DNA from: Haloglomus irregulare
Lineage (GTDB): Archaea; Halobacteriota; Halobacteria; Halobacteriales; Haloarculaceae
Length of the DNA stretch: 64,000 nucleotides
NCBI RefSeq assembly: GCF_007421925.1
Contig: NZ_QMDX01000002.1
Location: 124,001-188,000, forward strand
Direction of reading: 5' to 3'
Made by a program: the position numbers and the translations under genes. This document shows, one piece after another, positions 41,203 to 50,861 of this stretch. Positions within the stretch are counted from its first letter, which is position 1. Every line of letters begins with the position of its first letter. The notes beneath the pieces were generated by a model. That model saw only the letters and a program-made list of their open reading frames with translations. It was not told where the DNA came from and made no database searches.

Positions 41203-44200
41203 CTACTCCCCGCGGATGCCCCACTGCCGGCGCTCGCGGGGTCGCTCGGAGAGGGAGGCCACGTCCAGCGGCTCGTCCTTCGTCTCGATGGCCTCCAGCG
41301 CGGCCTTCGCGGAGGGGAGTGTGGAGAAGTAGGTGATGGACTCCTCGACGGCGACCTCCAGCGGTTCGCGCTCGCGGGAGACGACCAGGTCGACCTCGCC
41401 GTCGCGGATGGCCTGGCCGAGGTCGTCGAACTGCCGGACGTCGAAGTGGCGCTCGAAGCCCGCGCGGACCTCGCTGACGTCCTCGTCCAGCTGGGAGAGC
41501 TCGCGCACGGACTCCAGGTCGACGTGGGCGACGCCCTCGGTGGGGATGGCCTTGCCCGTCGCGGACTGGGACTTGAGGTAGGCCTTACCGAACGAGCGGG
41601 CGGTGCCCATGACCTCGCCGGTGGACTTCATCTCCGGACCCAGGCGCGGGTCGCTGCCGGCCAGGCGGTCGAACGGCAGGACGACCTCCTTCACGGAGAC
41701 GTGCTCGGGCACCATCTCGTGGGCGCGCAGCTCCGCCAGCGAGGAGCCCGCCATCACCTTCGCGGCGAGCTTGGCAATGGGGACGCCGGTGGCCTTCGAG
41801 ACGAACGGGACCGTGCGCGAGGAGCGCGGGTTCGCCTCCAGCACGAACACTTCACCGTCACGGACCGCGAGCTGGACGTTCAGCAGGCCCACGGTGTCGA
41901 GCGCGACCGCGATGTCCTGCGTGACCTCCCGGACCCGCTCGAGCACCTCGTCCGAGAGCGAGCGCGGGGGGATCATGCAGGCCGAATCGCCCGAGTGGAC
42001 GCCGGCGGTCTCGACGTGCTCCATGATGCCGCCGATGAGCACGTCATCGCCGTCCGCCACGGCGTCCACGTCGAGCTCGACGGCGTCGGCGAGGAACTCG
42101 TCGACGAGGATGGGCTTGTCCGGGGAGACGCGCACGGCCTCCTCGATGTACTCCTCCAGTTCGGCGTCGGAGTGGACGACCTCCATCGCGCGCCCGCCCA
42201 GCACGTAGGAGGGACGCACCAGAACCGGGTAGCCCAGGTCGCGGGCCAGCTCCAGTGCCTCGGCCTCGCTGACGGCGGTGCCGCCGGCGGGCTGGGCGAT
42301 GCCCAGGCCGTCCATCAGGCGGTTGAACCGGTCGCGGTCCTCCGCGAGGTCCATCGCCTCGACCGACGTGCCCATGACCTCGCAGTCGAGGTCGCGGCGC
42401 TCCAGCTCGTCCTCCAGGGGGGCGCCGATGTTGACGGAGGTCTGCCCGCCGAACTGGACCATCACGCCGTCGGCCTCGGTCTCCGCGACCACGTCGGCCA
42501 CCTCCTCGGCGGTGATCGGTTCGAAGAAGAGCCCGTCGGAGGTGTCGTAGTCCGTCGACACCGTCTCGGGGTTGTTGTTGACGACGTGGGCGTCGATACC
42601 CTGCTCCCGGAGCGCGCGGACGGCGTGGACCGCGCAGTAGTCGAACTCGACGCCCTGGCCGATGCGGATGGGGCCGCCGCCGACCACGACCACGGACTCG
42701 GCGTCCCGGTCGACCTGCACCTCGTCGCGGGCGATACCCGAGTACGGGTCACGCGCCGAGTAGTAGTACGGCGTGCTGGCGGCGAACTCGCCGGCGCAGG
42801 TGTCGACCTGCTTGAACCGGCGAGCGGTGGCGTCGGCCTCGACCGCCTCGACCGGCCCCTGCTGGGGGTTGGCCTCGGAGGCGAACTCCGGGGCGGTCCC
42901 GGCACCGTCGGCCATGGCCGCGGCCTGGTGGTCCGTGAACCCGAGGTCGGCGGCGCCCGCGAACGCCCCGTCCTGGGCGGCGGTCGCGGCCTCGGCGACC
43001 TTCCGGAACCGCTCGACGTACCACCGCTTGATGCGGGTCATCCCGACGACCGCCTCGACGGAGTAGCCCCGATCGAACGCCTCGAACATCGCGTACGGCC
43101 GGTCCGGCGACGGCCGTTCGAGGTACTGTGTCTCCAGCTCGGCGTCGCTCACGTCCGCCCAGTCGACCGCGGGCTGGTACTCCGAGGAGCGCAGCGCCTT
43201 CAGCAGCGACTCCTCGAAGGTGCGGCCGATGGACATCGCCTCGCCCGTCGACTTCATCGCCGTCCCGAGGGTGAAGTCGACGTCGGTGAACTTGTCCTTC
43301 GGCCAGCGCGGCACCTTCGTCACGACGTAGTCGATGGCCGGCTCGAAGGCGGCGGTGGTCTCCCCGGTGATCTCGTTCTCGATCTCGTGGAGGCGCTTGC
43401 CCAGCGCGACCTTCGCCGTGACGCGGGCGATGGGGTAGCCCGTCGCCTTCGAGGCCAGCGCCGAGGACCGGGAGACGCGGGGGTTCACCTCGACGACGCG
43501 GTACTCCCCGCCGGGGGTGCCGTCGTCTCGCCACGCGAACTGGATGTTACAGCCACCCTGGATGCCGAGCTCGCGGATGACCTCCAGCGCCGCGTCGCGC
43601 ATCTCCTGGTGGCCCTCGTCCGGGATGACCTGGCTCGGGGTGACGACCGTCGACTCCCCGGTGTGGATACCCATGGGGTCCAGGTTCTCCATGTTGCAGA
43701 TGATGATGCAGGAGTCGTCGGCGTCGCGCATGACCTCGTACTCCAGCTCGACCCAGCCGTCGATGGACTCCGTGATCATCACCTCGCCGTTGCGCGAGAG
43801 GCGCAGCCCCTTCCGGACGCGCTCGCGCATCTCCTCCATCCCGTGGATGACGCCGGAGCCGGCGCCGCCCAGGGTGTAGGTCGTCCGCATGATGGCGGGC
43901 AGCCCGCCGACGTGGTCGACGGCGTCGTCGATCTCCTCGCCCGACTCGATGGTGACGGAGGCGGGCACGGGCTGGCCGATGGACTCCATCCGCTCGCGGA
44001 ACAGGTCGCGGTCCTCGGTCGCGTAAATGGTGTCCAGCGGCGTCCCCATGATGTCGACGCCGAACTCCTCGAGGACGCCCTCCTCCGCGAGTTCGGCAGT
44101 GACGTTCAGCCCCGTCTGCCCGCCGAGCCCGGCGATGACACCGTCCGGGCGCTCCTCCTCGATGACCTCCGCGATGGCCTCGGTGGTGATGGGCTCGACG

Positions 44201-44394
44201 TACACCTCGTCGGCCATCTCCGGATCGGTCATGATGGTGGCGGGGTTCGAGTTGACGAGGACGACCCGGGCGCCCTCCTCCTGCAGGGCACGACACGCCT
44301 GCGCGCCGGAGTAGTCGAACTCGGCGGCCTGTCCGATCTGAATCGGCCCGCTCCCGATGAGCAGGATGGTCCGGTCCTCGCCGGTTACGTTCAT
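41203..44394 (-). CDS. carB: Carbamoyl-phosphate synthase large subunit
   Basis: 1063 residues, the full two-fold ATP-grasp architecture. The first half starts ILLIGSGPIQIGQAAEFDYS, the second VVVGGGPIRIGQGVEFDYCA (about 575), and a C-terminal MGS-like regulatory domain (about 935-1050) follows. With CarA it makes carbamoyl phosphate from glutamine, bicarbonate and two ATP for pyrimidine and arginine synthesis. A low-complexity linker lies around 500-545. The ATG at 44394 is supported by the family start and a TATA box 28 bp upstream. carA is 13 kb away on the other strand; both share upstream repeats. Confidence 0.97.
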   Translation of the reverse strand: MNVTGEDRTILLIGSGPIQIGQAAEFDYSGAQACRALQEEGARVVLVNSNPATIMTDPEMADEVYVEPITTEAIAEVIEEERPDGVIAGLGGQTGLNVTAELAEEGVLEEFGVDIMGTPLDTIYATEDRDLFRERMESIGQPVPASVTIESGEEIDDAVDHVGGLPAIMRTTYTLGGAGSGVIHGMEEMRERVRKGLRLSRNGEVMITESIDGWVELEYEVMRDADDSCIIICNMENLDPMGIHTGESTVVTPSQVIPDEGHQEMRDAALEVIRELGIQGGCNIQFAWRDDGTPGGEYRVVEVNPRVSRSSALASKATGYPIARVTAKVALGKRLHEIENEITGETTAAFEPAIDYVVTKVPRWPKDKFTDVDFTLGTAMKSTGEAMSIGRTFEESLLKALRSSEYQPAVDWADVSDAELETQYLERPSPDRPYAMFEAFDRGYSVEAVVGMTRIKRWYVERFRKVAEAATAAQDGAFAGAADLGFTDHQAAAMADGAGTAPEFASEANPQQGPVEAVEADATARRFKQVDTCAGEFAASTPYYYSARDPYSGIARDEVQVDRDAESVVVVGGGPIRIGQGVEFDYCAVHAVRALREQGIDAHVVNNNPETVSTDYDTSDGLFFEPITAEEVADVVAETEADGVMVQFGGQTSVNIGAPLEDELERRDLDCEVMGTSVEAMDLAEDRDRFNRLMDGLGIAQPAGGTAVSEAEALELARDLGYPVLVRPSYVLGGRAMEVVHSDAELEEYIEEAVRVSPDKPILVDEFLADAVELDVDAVADGDDVLIGGIMEHVETAGVHSGDSACMIPPRSLSDEVLERVREVTQDIAVALDTVGLLNVQLAVRDGEVFVLEANPRSSRTVPFVSKATGVPIAKLAAKVMAGSSLAELRAHEMVPEHVSVKEVVLPFDRLAGSDPRLGPEMKSTGEVMGTARSFGKAYLKSQSATGKAIPTEGVAHVDLESVRELSQLDEDVSEVRAGFERHFDVRQFDDLGQAIRDGEVDLVVSREREPLEVAVEESITYFSTLPSAKAALEAIETKDEPLDVASLSERPRERRQWGIRGE

Positions 44395-44418
44395 TACCGC
44401 GTCGTGGTCCGCACATCG

Positions 44419-44469
44419 TAATAAGGCCGGCGATGGGCTACGAATCTCGAAACGCAGTTTCGGAATTCG
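44419..44469 (-). promoter_or_regulatory. carB promoter with upstream CGAA/TTCG dyad
   Basis: On the minus strand a TATA-like CCTTATTA lies about 28 bp before the start. Just upstream of it is a nested dyad at 44441-44469: CGAAT-CT-CGAAAC-GCA-GTTTCG-GA-ATTCG, symmetric apart from two positions. Its size suits an Lrp/AsnC-type dimer or tetramer site, and similar CGAA/TTCG half-sites precede carA. Confidence 0.5.
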
Positions 44470-44475
44470 CAAGCC

Positions 44476-46485
44476 TTACCACGACCGACCGCGCCGGACG
44501 AGAGCGATGACGAGCAGCAGCACGCCGGCCAGTGCCGCGAGGGCGCCGAACCCGGGCGCGCCGGATGCCGTCACTGCTACCGTCGTCCCCGGCGGTGGCG
44601 CGGTGACCGTCGGGGTCGAAGAAGGTGGCGGAAGTTCGGCCTCCCGTGCGAGGATGCCACCCCCGGTCGCCGGGAACGGCCGGTCGGTGCGACCCTCCAC
44701 ACCCGGGCCGTCGAACTCGCCGTTCCGGTTGCTGTCGTAGACGGCGATGAGCCGGACCCGGCGCTGTGCCGGGTCCTCGTCGGAGCGCACGACCGTCCCG
44801 TTCACCCGGACGCGCTCGCCCGCCGGGACCGGGACTGGTTTGAACCCGTCCTCCAGGAAGGGACTCCGGACGACCACGTACCCTGGCGCCGGATACCGGG
44901 CGGTGGCGGCGAAGCGGACCTCCGACCCCTCCGGCGCCGACCCGACCCGCCGCGCGGTCACGTTCCGCAGCGTCGCGGGCTCCCCGACGATGACGGGTAC
45001 GCGACCCGCCACGGTCCCGTCGCGGGAGGCCTCGACGGACAGCTCATCGCCCGCCGACCGGGGCCCGACATCGAACGTGGCATCGAACTCCCCGTCACCC
45101 CTGCGGCCGCCGGCCTCCACCCGAACGGTCCGAGTCGCCAGGGTGCGGTCCCCCGCCCGAACCCGCAGCAGTAGCCGCGACCCCGGCGCGAGAACCGTCG
45201 ACCCCTGAACCACGAACCGGCCCTCCGTCCCGACGACCGCCAGGTCACGCTGTCGGTCGGCCGACTCGTTCCGTACCCGGAGGTCGGCGCTCGGGCCCCG
45301 GAGGACCAACTGGCCCTCGTACCGCTCGGGGCTCCCGCCGGGCAGGACGAGCACCGGCTCGAAGTTCCTCCGGACGGTGGCCGACAGCGCCACCGTGTCG
45401 TCCCCCTCACCGACTCGTGCCGCGTCGGTCTCGATGACCACGTGGACGGTGTCGTTCGCCGTCGCCGGCAACGTCCGGACGCCGGGGCCAGAGAGCAGGA
45501 TGCCCCCGTCCCGGTCCGTGTCCTCGCCCACGACTCCCTCCCGTGACCGCGACGCCAGCGTGAACCGGCCGCCGGTCGCGTTCACCGCGCGTTGCAACCG
45601 CTCGGTCGGTGTCTCGCCGCTCGCGTTCTCATACGCGTTCGCGAGCTGCTCGGAACGGATCGTCAGCACCGCGACCTCGCCGTCCACGACCCGGACGGCC
45701 CCGGTGAGCCGGTCGGCCGCGGCCGCCCGCCGGACAGCCGCCGCGCTCCGGAGGTCGTCGGCCAGCGACGGCGGTCCGCGCCGGGTTTCGATCTCCCCGA
45801 TTCGGGGGCTGTCGTCCGGTTCGGACGCGTCGAGCCGGAAGAACGTCGACTCGCTCCGGGTTCCGTTCGCGGTCGGCAGGTCGGCACGCACCTCGTAGTC
45901 ACCGTTGTTGACCGTCCCGTCGCAGCCGCCCTCTGCCGCCAGTCCCCCCCTGTCGAGCAGGAGCCGGACGGACCCCGACGAGGCGTTCACCAGCGTCCGG
46001 CTGCGGCTCTCCCGGACGTCGATCCGGAGCTGTTCACAGCTCGGCGGCGTCGGTCCCAGGACGTCGAGGCTGGCGTTGGTCTCGTTCAGCGCCCGGACCA
46101 GCCGGTCGGTCCGGTCCGAGCCGTTGGTCTCGGCGTATGCCGCCCCGAGCCGTTCCGATTCGAGGGTCACGACCAGTAGATCGCCGGTCCGGACGTTCCC
46201 GGCCGTCTCGAGAGACCCCCTTGCGTGGGCGCGGTCGACGGCCGCGACGCTGTCGAACTCGTCGTACCGGACCGTGTCGCCGGCGAGGGTGGTCAGGTTC
46301 CCGGACGGGCCGTGTGGCGTGGCCGCCCCGGTCGTGCTGGCCGTGTCGCCGCCGACGACGGGGGACGCGGGTGCGGCGGCTGCCGGCGGTCCGGCGGCCG
46401 CGAGCACAATCGTGACCAGCAACAGGACCGGGAGTGCGCGGCGTGCCCACCGGTCCGTCGACCGGTGGCTCTCGCTGGAGGGCAT
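44476..46485 (-). CDS. Secreted surface protein with PGF-CTERM-like anchor
   Basis: 669 residues. A signal peptide (RRALPVLLLVTIVLAAAG) is followed by Thr/Asp-rich extracellular repeats. The C-terminal GAPGFGALAALAGVLLLVIA followed by RR resembles the PGF-CTERM sorting signal that archaeosortase ArtA processes to a lipid anchor. Repeated units of the form AAVDRAHARG...LVRALNETNASLDVL and AAVRRAAAADRLTGAVRVVD look like two copies of a surface (BGTF/DUF7827-type) module, followed by Ig-like strands. Such proteins are S-layer-associated. A Pro/Thr stretch before the anchor is a likely glycosylated stalk. Substrate or ligand unknown. Confidence 0.78.
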   Translation of the reverse strand: MPSSESHRSTDRWARRALPVLLLVTIVLAAAGPPAAAAPASPVVGGDTASTTGAATPHGPSGNLTTLAGDTVRYDEFDSVAAVDRAHARGSLETAGNVRTGDLLVVTLESERLGAAYAETNGSDRTDRLVRALNETNASLDVLGPTPPSCEQLRIDVRESRSRTLVNASSGSVRLLLDRGGLAAEGGCDGTVNNGDYEVRADLPTANGTRSESTFFRLDASEPDDSPRIGEIETRRGPPSLADDLRSAAAVRRAAAADRLTGAVRVVDGEVAVLTIRSEQLANAYENASGETPTERLQRAVNATGGRFTLASRSREGVVGEDTDRDGGILLSGPGVRTLPATANDTVHVVIETDAARVGEGDDTVALSATVRRNFEPVLVLPGGSPERYEGQLVLRGPSADLRVRNESADRQRDLAVVGTEGRFVVQGSTVLAPGSRLLLRVRAGDRTLATRTVRVEAGGRRGDGEFDATFDVGPRSAGDELSVEASRDGTVAGRVPVIVGEPATLRNVTARRVGSAPEGSEVRFAATARYPAPGYVVVRSPFLEDGFKPVPVPAGERVRVNGTVVRSDEDPAQRRVRLIAVYDSNRNGEFDGPGVEGRTDRPFPATGGGILAREAELPPPSSTPTVTAPPPGTTVAVTASGAPGFGALAALAGVLLLVIALVRRGRSW

Positions 46486-46569
46486 CGGTCGGCTGGAGCG
46501 GTCGGCCCGATAAGTGTCTTTACCCCCGTGGCCGCTGGTGAGGGTGATACGTCGCCCGGCCGTGGCCGC

Positions 46570-46797
46570 TCACTGTGGCTCGTCCAGCCGGTACCGGTAG
46601 GGCCGGTCGCGGATGACCTCCACCTCGCCGGCCTCGGCGCGGCGGCCGAGCACGGTGGCGACGCGGTGGGCGCTGTCGAACTCCTCGCCGTGCGCCTCCA
46701 GCAGGTCGAGGATCTCGCGCGCGGTCAGGGGCTGCTCGGCGTCGGCGTCGGCGACGACCGACCTGATCCGCTCGAACTCACCCCGGCGTAAGCGCAT
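46570..46797 (-). CDS. Small winged-helix-like protein
   Basis: 75 residues from an ATG (MRLRRGEFERIRSVVADADA); an ATG two codons earlier is also possible. The middle (QPLTAREILDLLEAHGEEFD, SAHRVATVLGRRAEAGEVEV) has the helix-turn-helix and wing pattern of small archaeal DNA-binding proteins. The end IRDRPYRYRLDEP closes the wing. It may be a regulator or nucleoid protein. Single gene downstream of a haloarchaeal surface-protein promoter region. Confidence 0.6.
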   Translation of the reverse strand: MRLRRGEFERIRSVVADADAEQPLTAREILDLLEAHGEEFDSAHRVATVLGRRAEAGEVEVIRDRPYRYRLDEPQ

Positions 46798-46995
46798 GTG
46801 CATACACAACACGGCCCCAATCAAAGAACCCCGTCAGACAGATGTCGGACGCGCCGCTGCCGAGAACCGCCGGAGGGCTCGATGACGACGGCGGGTGCCG
46901 TCGTCCGACGACTCGCCGGTCGGCCGCCGCCCGTCCCCACCCGCACGACCGAGGGTCCTACCGGTTGTGGTCCCGGCCCGTCCGTCGCGGCGCGT

Positions 46996-47529
46996 TCACG
47001 CCGGCGTGTCGAACTCGTCCTCGAAGTCGCGCTCGTCCCGGTAGGCCTCCACGAACTCGGCCACGTCGAACTGGAGCATCTGCTGCTCGAACTGTGCGGC
47101 CGCGGTGCCGTCCTCGGCGTGGCTCAGCGCGTGCTCCATCAGCTCCACCAGCAGCTCCACGACTACCTCGTGGAGCCGCCGGGCGTCGAAGTCCGCCAGC
47201 CACACCATCGCGTAGCCGACCGAGCCGTCGTCGCTCGTGTCCGCGCTGACGACCGCCTCGGGGAACTCCTCTAACACCATCCCCATGACGTGGGGCGTGC
47301 CGAACTGCCCGAACTCGTCGGCCGTGTCGATCGCGGCCTCCAGGGTCCGCACCAGCTCCTCGGGGACCCACCGCGAGAGCGGGTGGACGTCCATCACGAC
47401 CGCGTGCGTCTCGCCGCAGTCGCAGGCGTACTCCCGCAGCCCCAGGTCCAGTTCGTGCGGGGTGACCGTCTCGCCACACGGGAGGTCGAGTTCCGTCCCC
47501 CGCCCGCCCGGCACGCGTGGTTCGCTCAT
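46996..47529 (-). CDS. DUF5815 family protein
   Basis: 177 residues, with a zinc-like C-x-C in LREYACDCGETHAVVMDVHP and long amphipathic helices later (RRLHEVVVELLVELMEHALS). It matches the haloarchaea-specific family I recall as DUF5815. No membrane segment. Function unknown. The stop leaves about 200 bp to the small winged-helix gene; the upstream neighbour is a DUF5784 protein in the same direction, with which it may form a unit. Confidence 0.72.
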   Translation of the reverse strand: MSEPRVPGGRGTELDLPCGETVTPHELDLGLREYACDCGETHAVVMDVHPLSRWVPEELVRTLEAAIDTADEFGQFGTPHVMGMVLEEFPEAVVSADTSDDGSVGYAMVWLADFDARRLHEVVVELLVELMEHALSHAEDGTAAAQFEQQMLQFDVAEFVEAYRDERDFEDEFDTPA

Positions 47530-47610
47530 CCGTTGGGTGCTGTAGGGTGTGTAGCCGGGTAAAGGGGTCGGTCCGGGCGCTCCCGCGCTCGGCCGGTGCC
47601 CGACCGGCGC

Positions 47611-48621
47611 TCAGTCCACCCACGTCATGGCGGCGTCGAGGTCGAGCGGGCAGCGCCCCACGCGATACCCCTCGAAGGTGTCGTCCGGGCGGGCCCGGAA
47701 CACGACGGTCGGCCGGTGGGCGATGTCGGGCCGCTCGCCGGCAACCTGGTTCCACTCGTCGTCGCGGAAGGAGGAGCAGTCGACGAGCAGCAGGGTCCGG
47801 GGGTGGGCGTCGAGCTGGCCGTCGGTCTTGGACCGCCCCGTCTGCCGAACGGCGGCGACCGGGGTGTCGGCACGCTGGCGACGGGTCGGGGGCCGGGGAC
47901 GGGTCACCTCGACCAGCTGTGAGCCGACGCGGAAGTCGAGGGCGTAACCGCTGTCGAGCTGGACCTCCGGCTCGAAATCGAGCCCGGCGCCGGCCAGTAG
48001 CTTGGCCACCGTGAACTCCGACATGGTGGCGGCCATGCGGAACCAGTCCCCGCTCCGCGAGGTGCCGAGCTTGGCGGCCATCGTGTAGCGGTGGGGGGCA
48101 AGCGCGCCGGTCGCGAGGAACGCGTCGTAGTACGAGAGCGTCCGCTCGGCGTCGGCGTCCGGGAAGCCGGCGGCGTGCTCGGCGAAGAACTCCCGGGTCG
48201 TCTCCCGGCCGTCCTTGGAGAACAGCACTGGGAGGAAGAAGCGAGCCAGATGCTCGTGGCGCGCCAGCCACGGCTCCTCGACCTCCAGCCGGGCGAACAG
48301 CTCGTCCTCGACCCACTCGCCGACCGCGGCGGGCGCCTCGTCGAACGTGTACTTGTCCGTCCGCCAGAGGACCTCCGGGGTCTCCGTGTTGCCCAGCCAG
48401 TAGGCGTCGGGGGCCCCGTCCGTGTCGTGATGGGTCCAGCAGAACAGCGCGACGTCGCCGTTGTCCATCTCCAGCCGGCAGGTCTCGTAGCCCTCGGGCT
48501 CGAACCAGGGGTCCGCGAGCGTGGCGCCGAACCGCCGGTCGAGCGGCTCGTACAACTCCTGTCGGACACGGTCGGTCCCCCAGTGCTCGCGCGACCGGCG
48601 GAGGCGGAGTGGCCCTGCCAC
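47611..48621 (-). CDS. DUF5784 family protein
   Basis: 336 residues from a GTG (AGPLRLRRSREHWGTDRVRQ). Conserved-looking pieces are MDNGDVALFCWTHH, YWLGNTETPEVLWRTDKYTF, FLPVLFSKDGRETTREFF and, near the end, a nuclease-like stretch (SGYALDFRVGSQLVEVTRP, TLLLVDCSSFRDDEW). The last region resembles the D-x-n-E-V-x-x PD-(D/E)XK pattern, which suggests a possible nuclease fold, but this is a guess. It belongs to a haloarchaeal family I know as DUF5784. The start is chosen because the upstream frame loses similarity. Confidence 0.72.
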   Translation of the reverse strand: MAGPLRLRRSREHWGTDRVRQELYEPLDRRFGATLADPWFEPEGYETCRLEMDNGDVALFCWTHHDTDGAPDAYWLGNTETPEVLWRTDKYTFDEAPAAVGEWVEDELFARLEVEEPWLARHEHLARFFLPVLFSKDGRETTREFFAEHAAGFPDADAERTLSYYDAFLATGALAPHRYTMAAKLGTSRSGDWFRMAATMSEFTVAKLLAGAGLDFEPEVQLDSGYALDFRVGSQLVEVTRPRPPTRRQRADTPVAAVRQTGRSKTDGQLDAHPRTLLLVDCSSFRDDEWNQVAGERPDIAHRPTVVFRARPDDTFEGYRVGRCPLDLDAAMTWVD

Positions 48622-48802
48622 ACGCCTATTAGGCGACCCCGACCCGTAACGGTTCCCGTTCGTCCGACTGGTGCCGGCGGCCCCGAGCGAGCGTCGTCCC
48701 CGGGCCGACGGCTGGTGCCGGAGCCCCGGCCGGGGTGTCCTCACCGGTTACCGGCTACGATAGATTCATTAGCACCTGCTCGCAAGCTCGTGCGTAGCTA
48801 CC

Positions 48803-48979
48803 ATGTCAATGGGTGCCTATGACGAGGACGAGCACGAGCGTCGCGAGGAGAAGTCGACCACGGTGGACACCGACTTCGACGACGAACGGTCGGAGTACCG
48901 CGGTTCGGTGGAGTTCGATGCCGGCGACTCGACGGAGGCACTCCTGGACCAGTTCAAGGAGATGAAACAGGACCGCTGA
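48803..48979 (+). CDS. DUF5786 family small acidic protein
   Basis: 58 residues: MSMGAYDEDEHERREEKSTT, then a conserved middle DDERSEYRGSVEFDAGDSTE and a helical end ALLDQFKEMKQDR. This is a short, highly acidic, nearly invariant haloarchaeal family (DUF5786 in my memory). It is probably a small cytoplasmic protein or regulator. The gene is preceded by AT-rich sequence (TAGATTCATTAG, about 35 bp upstream) that may be its promoter. It converges with a membrane-protein gene. Confidence 0.85.
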   Translation: MSMGAYDEDEHERREEKSTTVDTDFDDERSEYRGSVEFDAGDSTEALLDQFKEMKQDR

Positions 48980-49001
48980 CCGGTCCCGCCGCCGGACGAC
49001 T

Positions 49002-49727
49002 TCAGACCGTCGGCGTCCGAACCTGTAACAGCACGACCGACAGCCCACAGATGAGTGTGACGGCGCCGACGTGGGCGACCAGCGTCGCCATCAGCACCGG
49101 GAAATCCGTGATGAACGGGACCAGCAGCAGCTGGAGCAGCCCGAAGGCGACGGTCTCGACGTCCGCGCGTTGGAAGGCGCGGGCGGTGTCGGGCTCGAAC
49201 TGGTACCGGGCCGACCGCCACAACGCCGTCACCGATGCCCACCAGTTCGTTCCGATGCGGTAGCAGACGTCCCACAGCACCAGTAGCGTCAAGTAGACGA
49301 CCAGCACCGGCGGTTCGGGGCCGAACAGGCGCTCGGTCAGCGGCGTCCCGCCGCCCGCGGGGTCGAAGACGAACAGGTGGGTGATGAGCGCGATGTACGC
49401 GAGCACCGCGAGCACGACCTCAACGCTGGAGCCGAAGAGGAGCCGCCGGTAGGACTCGGGGACGGGCACCGCGCGGGTGAGGGTGCTGATGCGGAGCATC
49501 TCCGCGCTCCCGACGGCGGCGACGAAGACGGCCGCGGTCCCCGCGATGGCGGCGGACCACAGCCCGTAGTAGGCCGCCAGCAGCAACACGCCGATCTCGA
49601 AGATGGCGAGCTGGATGGCGATGGCGACCGGCTGCGAGAGCTCGACGCCCGGCAGGGCCGAGATGATGCTCTCGTACACCCAGGTCTCGCCGAACTCCGG
49701 CTGCCGGGTAGGCGTCGGCGACGCCAT
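49002..49727 (-). CDS. Conserved haloarchaeal membrane protein
   Basis: 241 residues with about six membrane segments (IAIQLAIFEIGVLLLAAYYG, AIAGTAAVFVAAVGSAEM, VEVVLAVLAYIALITHLFVF, VLVVYLTLLVLWDVCYRIG, LLQLLLVPFITDFPVLMATL, GAVTLICGLSVVLLQV). The start SPTPTRQPEFGETWVYESII is characteristic. It may be a DUF7530-type family, which I recall only loosely. No transport motif is evident. Its ATG overlaps the stop of the upstream NAD-binding protein gene (TGATG), so the pair is co-translated. Confidence 0.68.
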   Translation of the reverse strand: MASPTPTRQPEFGETWVYESIISALPGVELSQPVAIAIQLAIFEIGVLLLAAYYGLWSAAIAGTAAVFVAAVGSAEMLRISTLTRAVPVPESYRRLLFGSSVEVVLAVLAYIALITHLFVFDPAGGGTPLTERLFGPEPPVLVVYLTLLVLWDVCYRIGTNWWASVTALWRSARYQFEPDTARAFQRADVETVAFGLLQLLLVPFITDFPVLMATLVAHVGAVTLICGLSVVLLQVRTPTV

Positions 49728-50686
49728 CAGCTGTCACCCCTCGGGTCGGGGGGGTCGCCGCCGTCGGCCTCCACCCGCCGCGGTGACTCGACCGGTGCCG
49801 TCTCGGCGGGTGAGAGCGCCCGGAGTACCGCCGTCCTGAACGACGTCCGGTCGACCGGGACCAGCGACTCGATGCGCCGGTCCGTGACCACCACCGGGTT
49901 CCGCAGCCCCTTCACCAGCGGCACCGCCACCTCCGTCGGCACGTCGGTGACCAGCCCGAGCCAGCGCGAGGAGAGCCCGGGCGAGAGGATCGGCGCCGGG
50001 AGGATCGTCGGCTCCCGACGGCCCGACAGCCGCGCGGTTTCCAGCAGCATCGTCTCGTAGGTCAGCACCTCCGGGCCGCCGATCTCGAACGTCCCACCCC
50101 GCGTCGCCGGCGCGTCGAGCACGCCGACGAGGTAGGCCACCACGTCGTCGATGGCGATGGGCTGGCAGGGAGTCCGGACCCACCGCGGCGTGATCATCAC
50201 GGGGAGCCGCGAGACGAGCTGCAGGATGAGGTCGAAGGAGAGCGAGCCGTCCCCGATGATGACGGCCGCCCGGAGCGTCGTCAGATCGTACTCGCCCCCG
50301 CCGAGCACCCGCTCGACCTCGCGGCGCGACTCGAGGTGCTCGGAGAGCTCGTCGCCGTCGTCGCCCAGGCCGCCCAGGTAGACCACGCGGTCGACGCCCG
50401 CGGCGTCCGCCGCGTCGCCGAAGTTCCGCGCTGCCCGGCGGTCGCGCTCGGCGAAGTCCCCGCCGGACCCCATCGAGTGGACCAGGTAGTACGCCGCGTC
50501 GACCCCCTCCATCGCGTCCTCCCAGCCCGGCTCCAGCAGATCGCCCGTCGCCACCTCGACGCCCGGCGGGGCGTCGTACCGCTCGGGGTCCCGGACCAGT
50601 GCCACGACCTCGTGCCCGGCCCGGAGCAGCGCCGGCACCAGTCGCCCGCCGACGAACCCGGTCGCCCCCGTGACGAGTACGCGCAT
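49727..50686 (-). CDS. NAD(P)-binding protein, extended SDR / NDUFA9-like
   Basis: 319 residues: Rossmann motif MRVLVTGATGFVGGRLVPAL at the very start, then YYLVHSMGSGGDFAERDRRA and the acidic strand LVRDPERYDAPPG. The catalytic Tyr-x3-Lys of true SDR enzymes is not evident, so it is closer to the NDUFA9/NmrA-like atypical group, which binds NAD(P) without clear catalysis. It contains a central region with the pattern QPIAIDDVVAYLVGVLD typical of this group. It overlaps the membrane protein gene by three bases and may support it. Confidence 0.8.
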   Translation of the reverse strand: MRVLVTGATGFVGGRLVPALLRAGHEVVALVRDPERYDAPPGVEVATGDLLEPGWEDAMEGVDAAYYLVHSMGSGGDFAERDRRAARNFGDAADAAGVDRVVYLGGLGDDGDELSEHLESRREVERVLGGGEYDLTTLRAAVIIGDGSLSFDLILQLVSRLPVMITPRWVRTPCQPIAIDDVVAYLVGVLDAPATRGGTFEIGGPEVLTYETMLLETARLSGRREPTILPAPILSPGLSSRWLGLVTDVPTEVAVPLVKGLRNPVVVTDRRIESLVPVDRTSFRTAVLRALSPAETAPVESPRRVEADGGDPPDPRGDS

Positions 50687-50817
50687 ACCGGGACAAGGCG
50701 GCGGATTCTGATAAGTGTGCGTCCCGTCCGCGAGCGCGGTCGACCGGTGTGCCCGGGGTCACCGCGTCCCCGATAAGTTATGAAGACTATTCTCGAAGGT
50801 TCGAAGGAAGTTCCGAA

Positions 50818-50861
50818 GCGGTTCGGTTGCGGTTCCCCGGCGGTTCGGTCGCGGTTCTCCG
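50818..50861. repeat. Tandem direct repeat, two 22-bp units
   Basis: Units 50818-50839 and 50840-50861 differ at two positions; both start GCGGTTCGGT and carry a second GCGGTTC. The tandem ends about 17 bp before a TATA-like ATTTTAGTC (about 50879-50886) of the small membrane protein gene, so it may be an operator. Confidence 0.45.

Noticed and set aside
41446-44421. 991-codon open frame opposite carB
   Set aside because: Antisense shadow of carB with no domain signal; the carB frame has complete ATP-grasp motifs.
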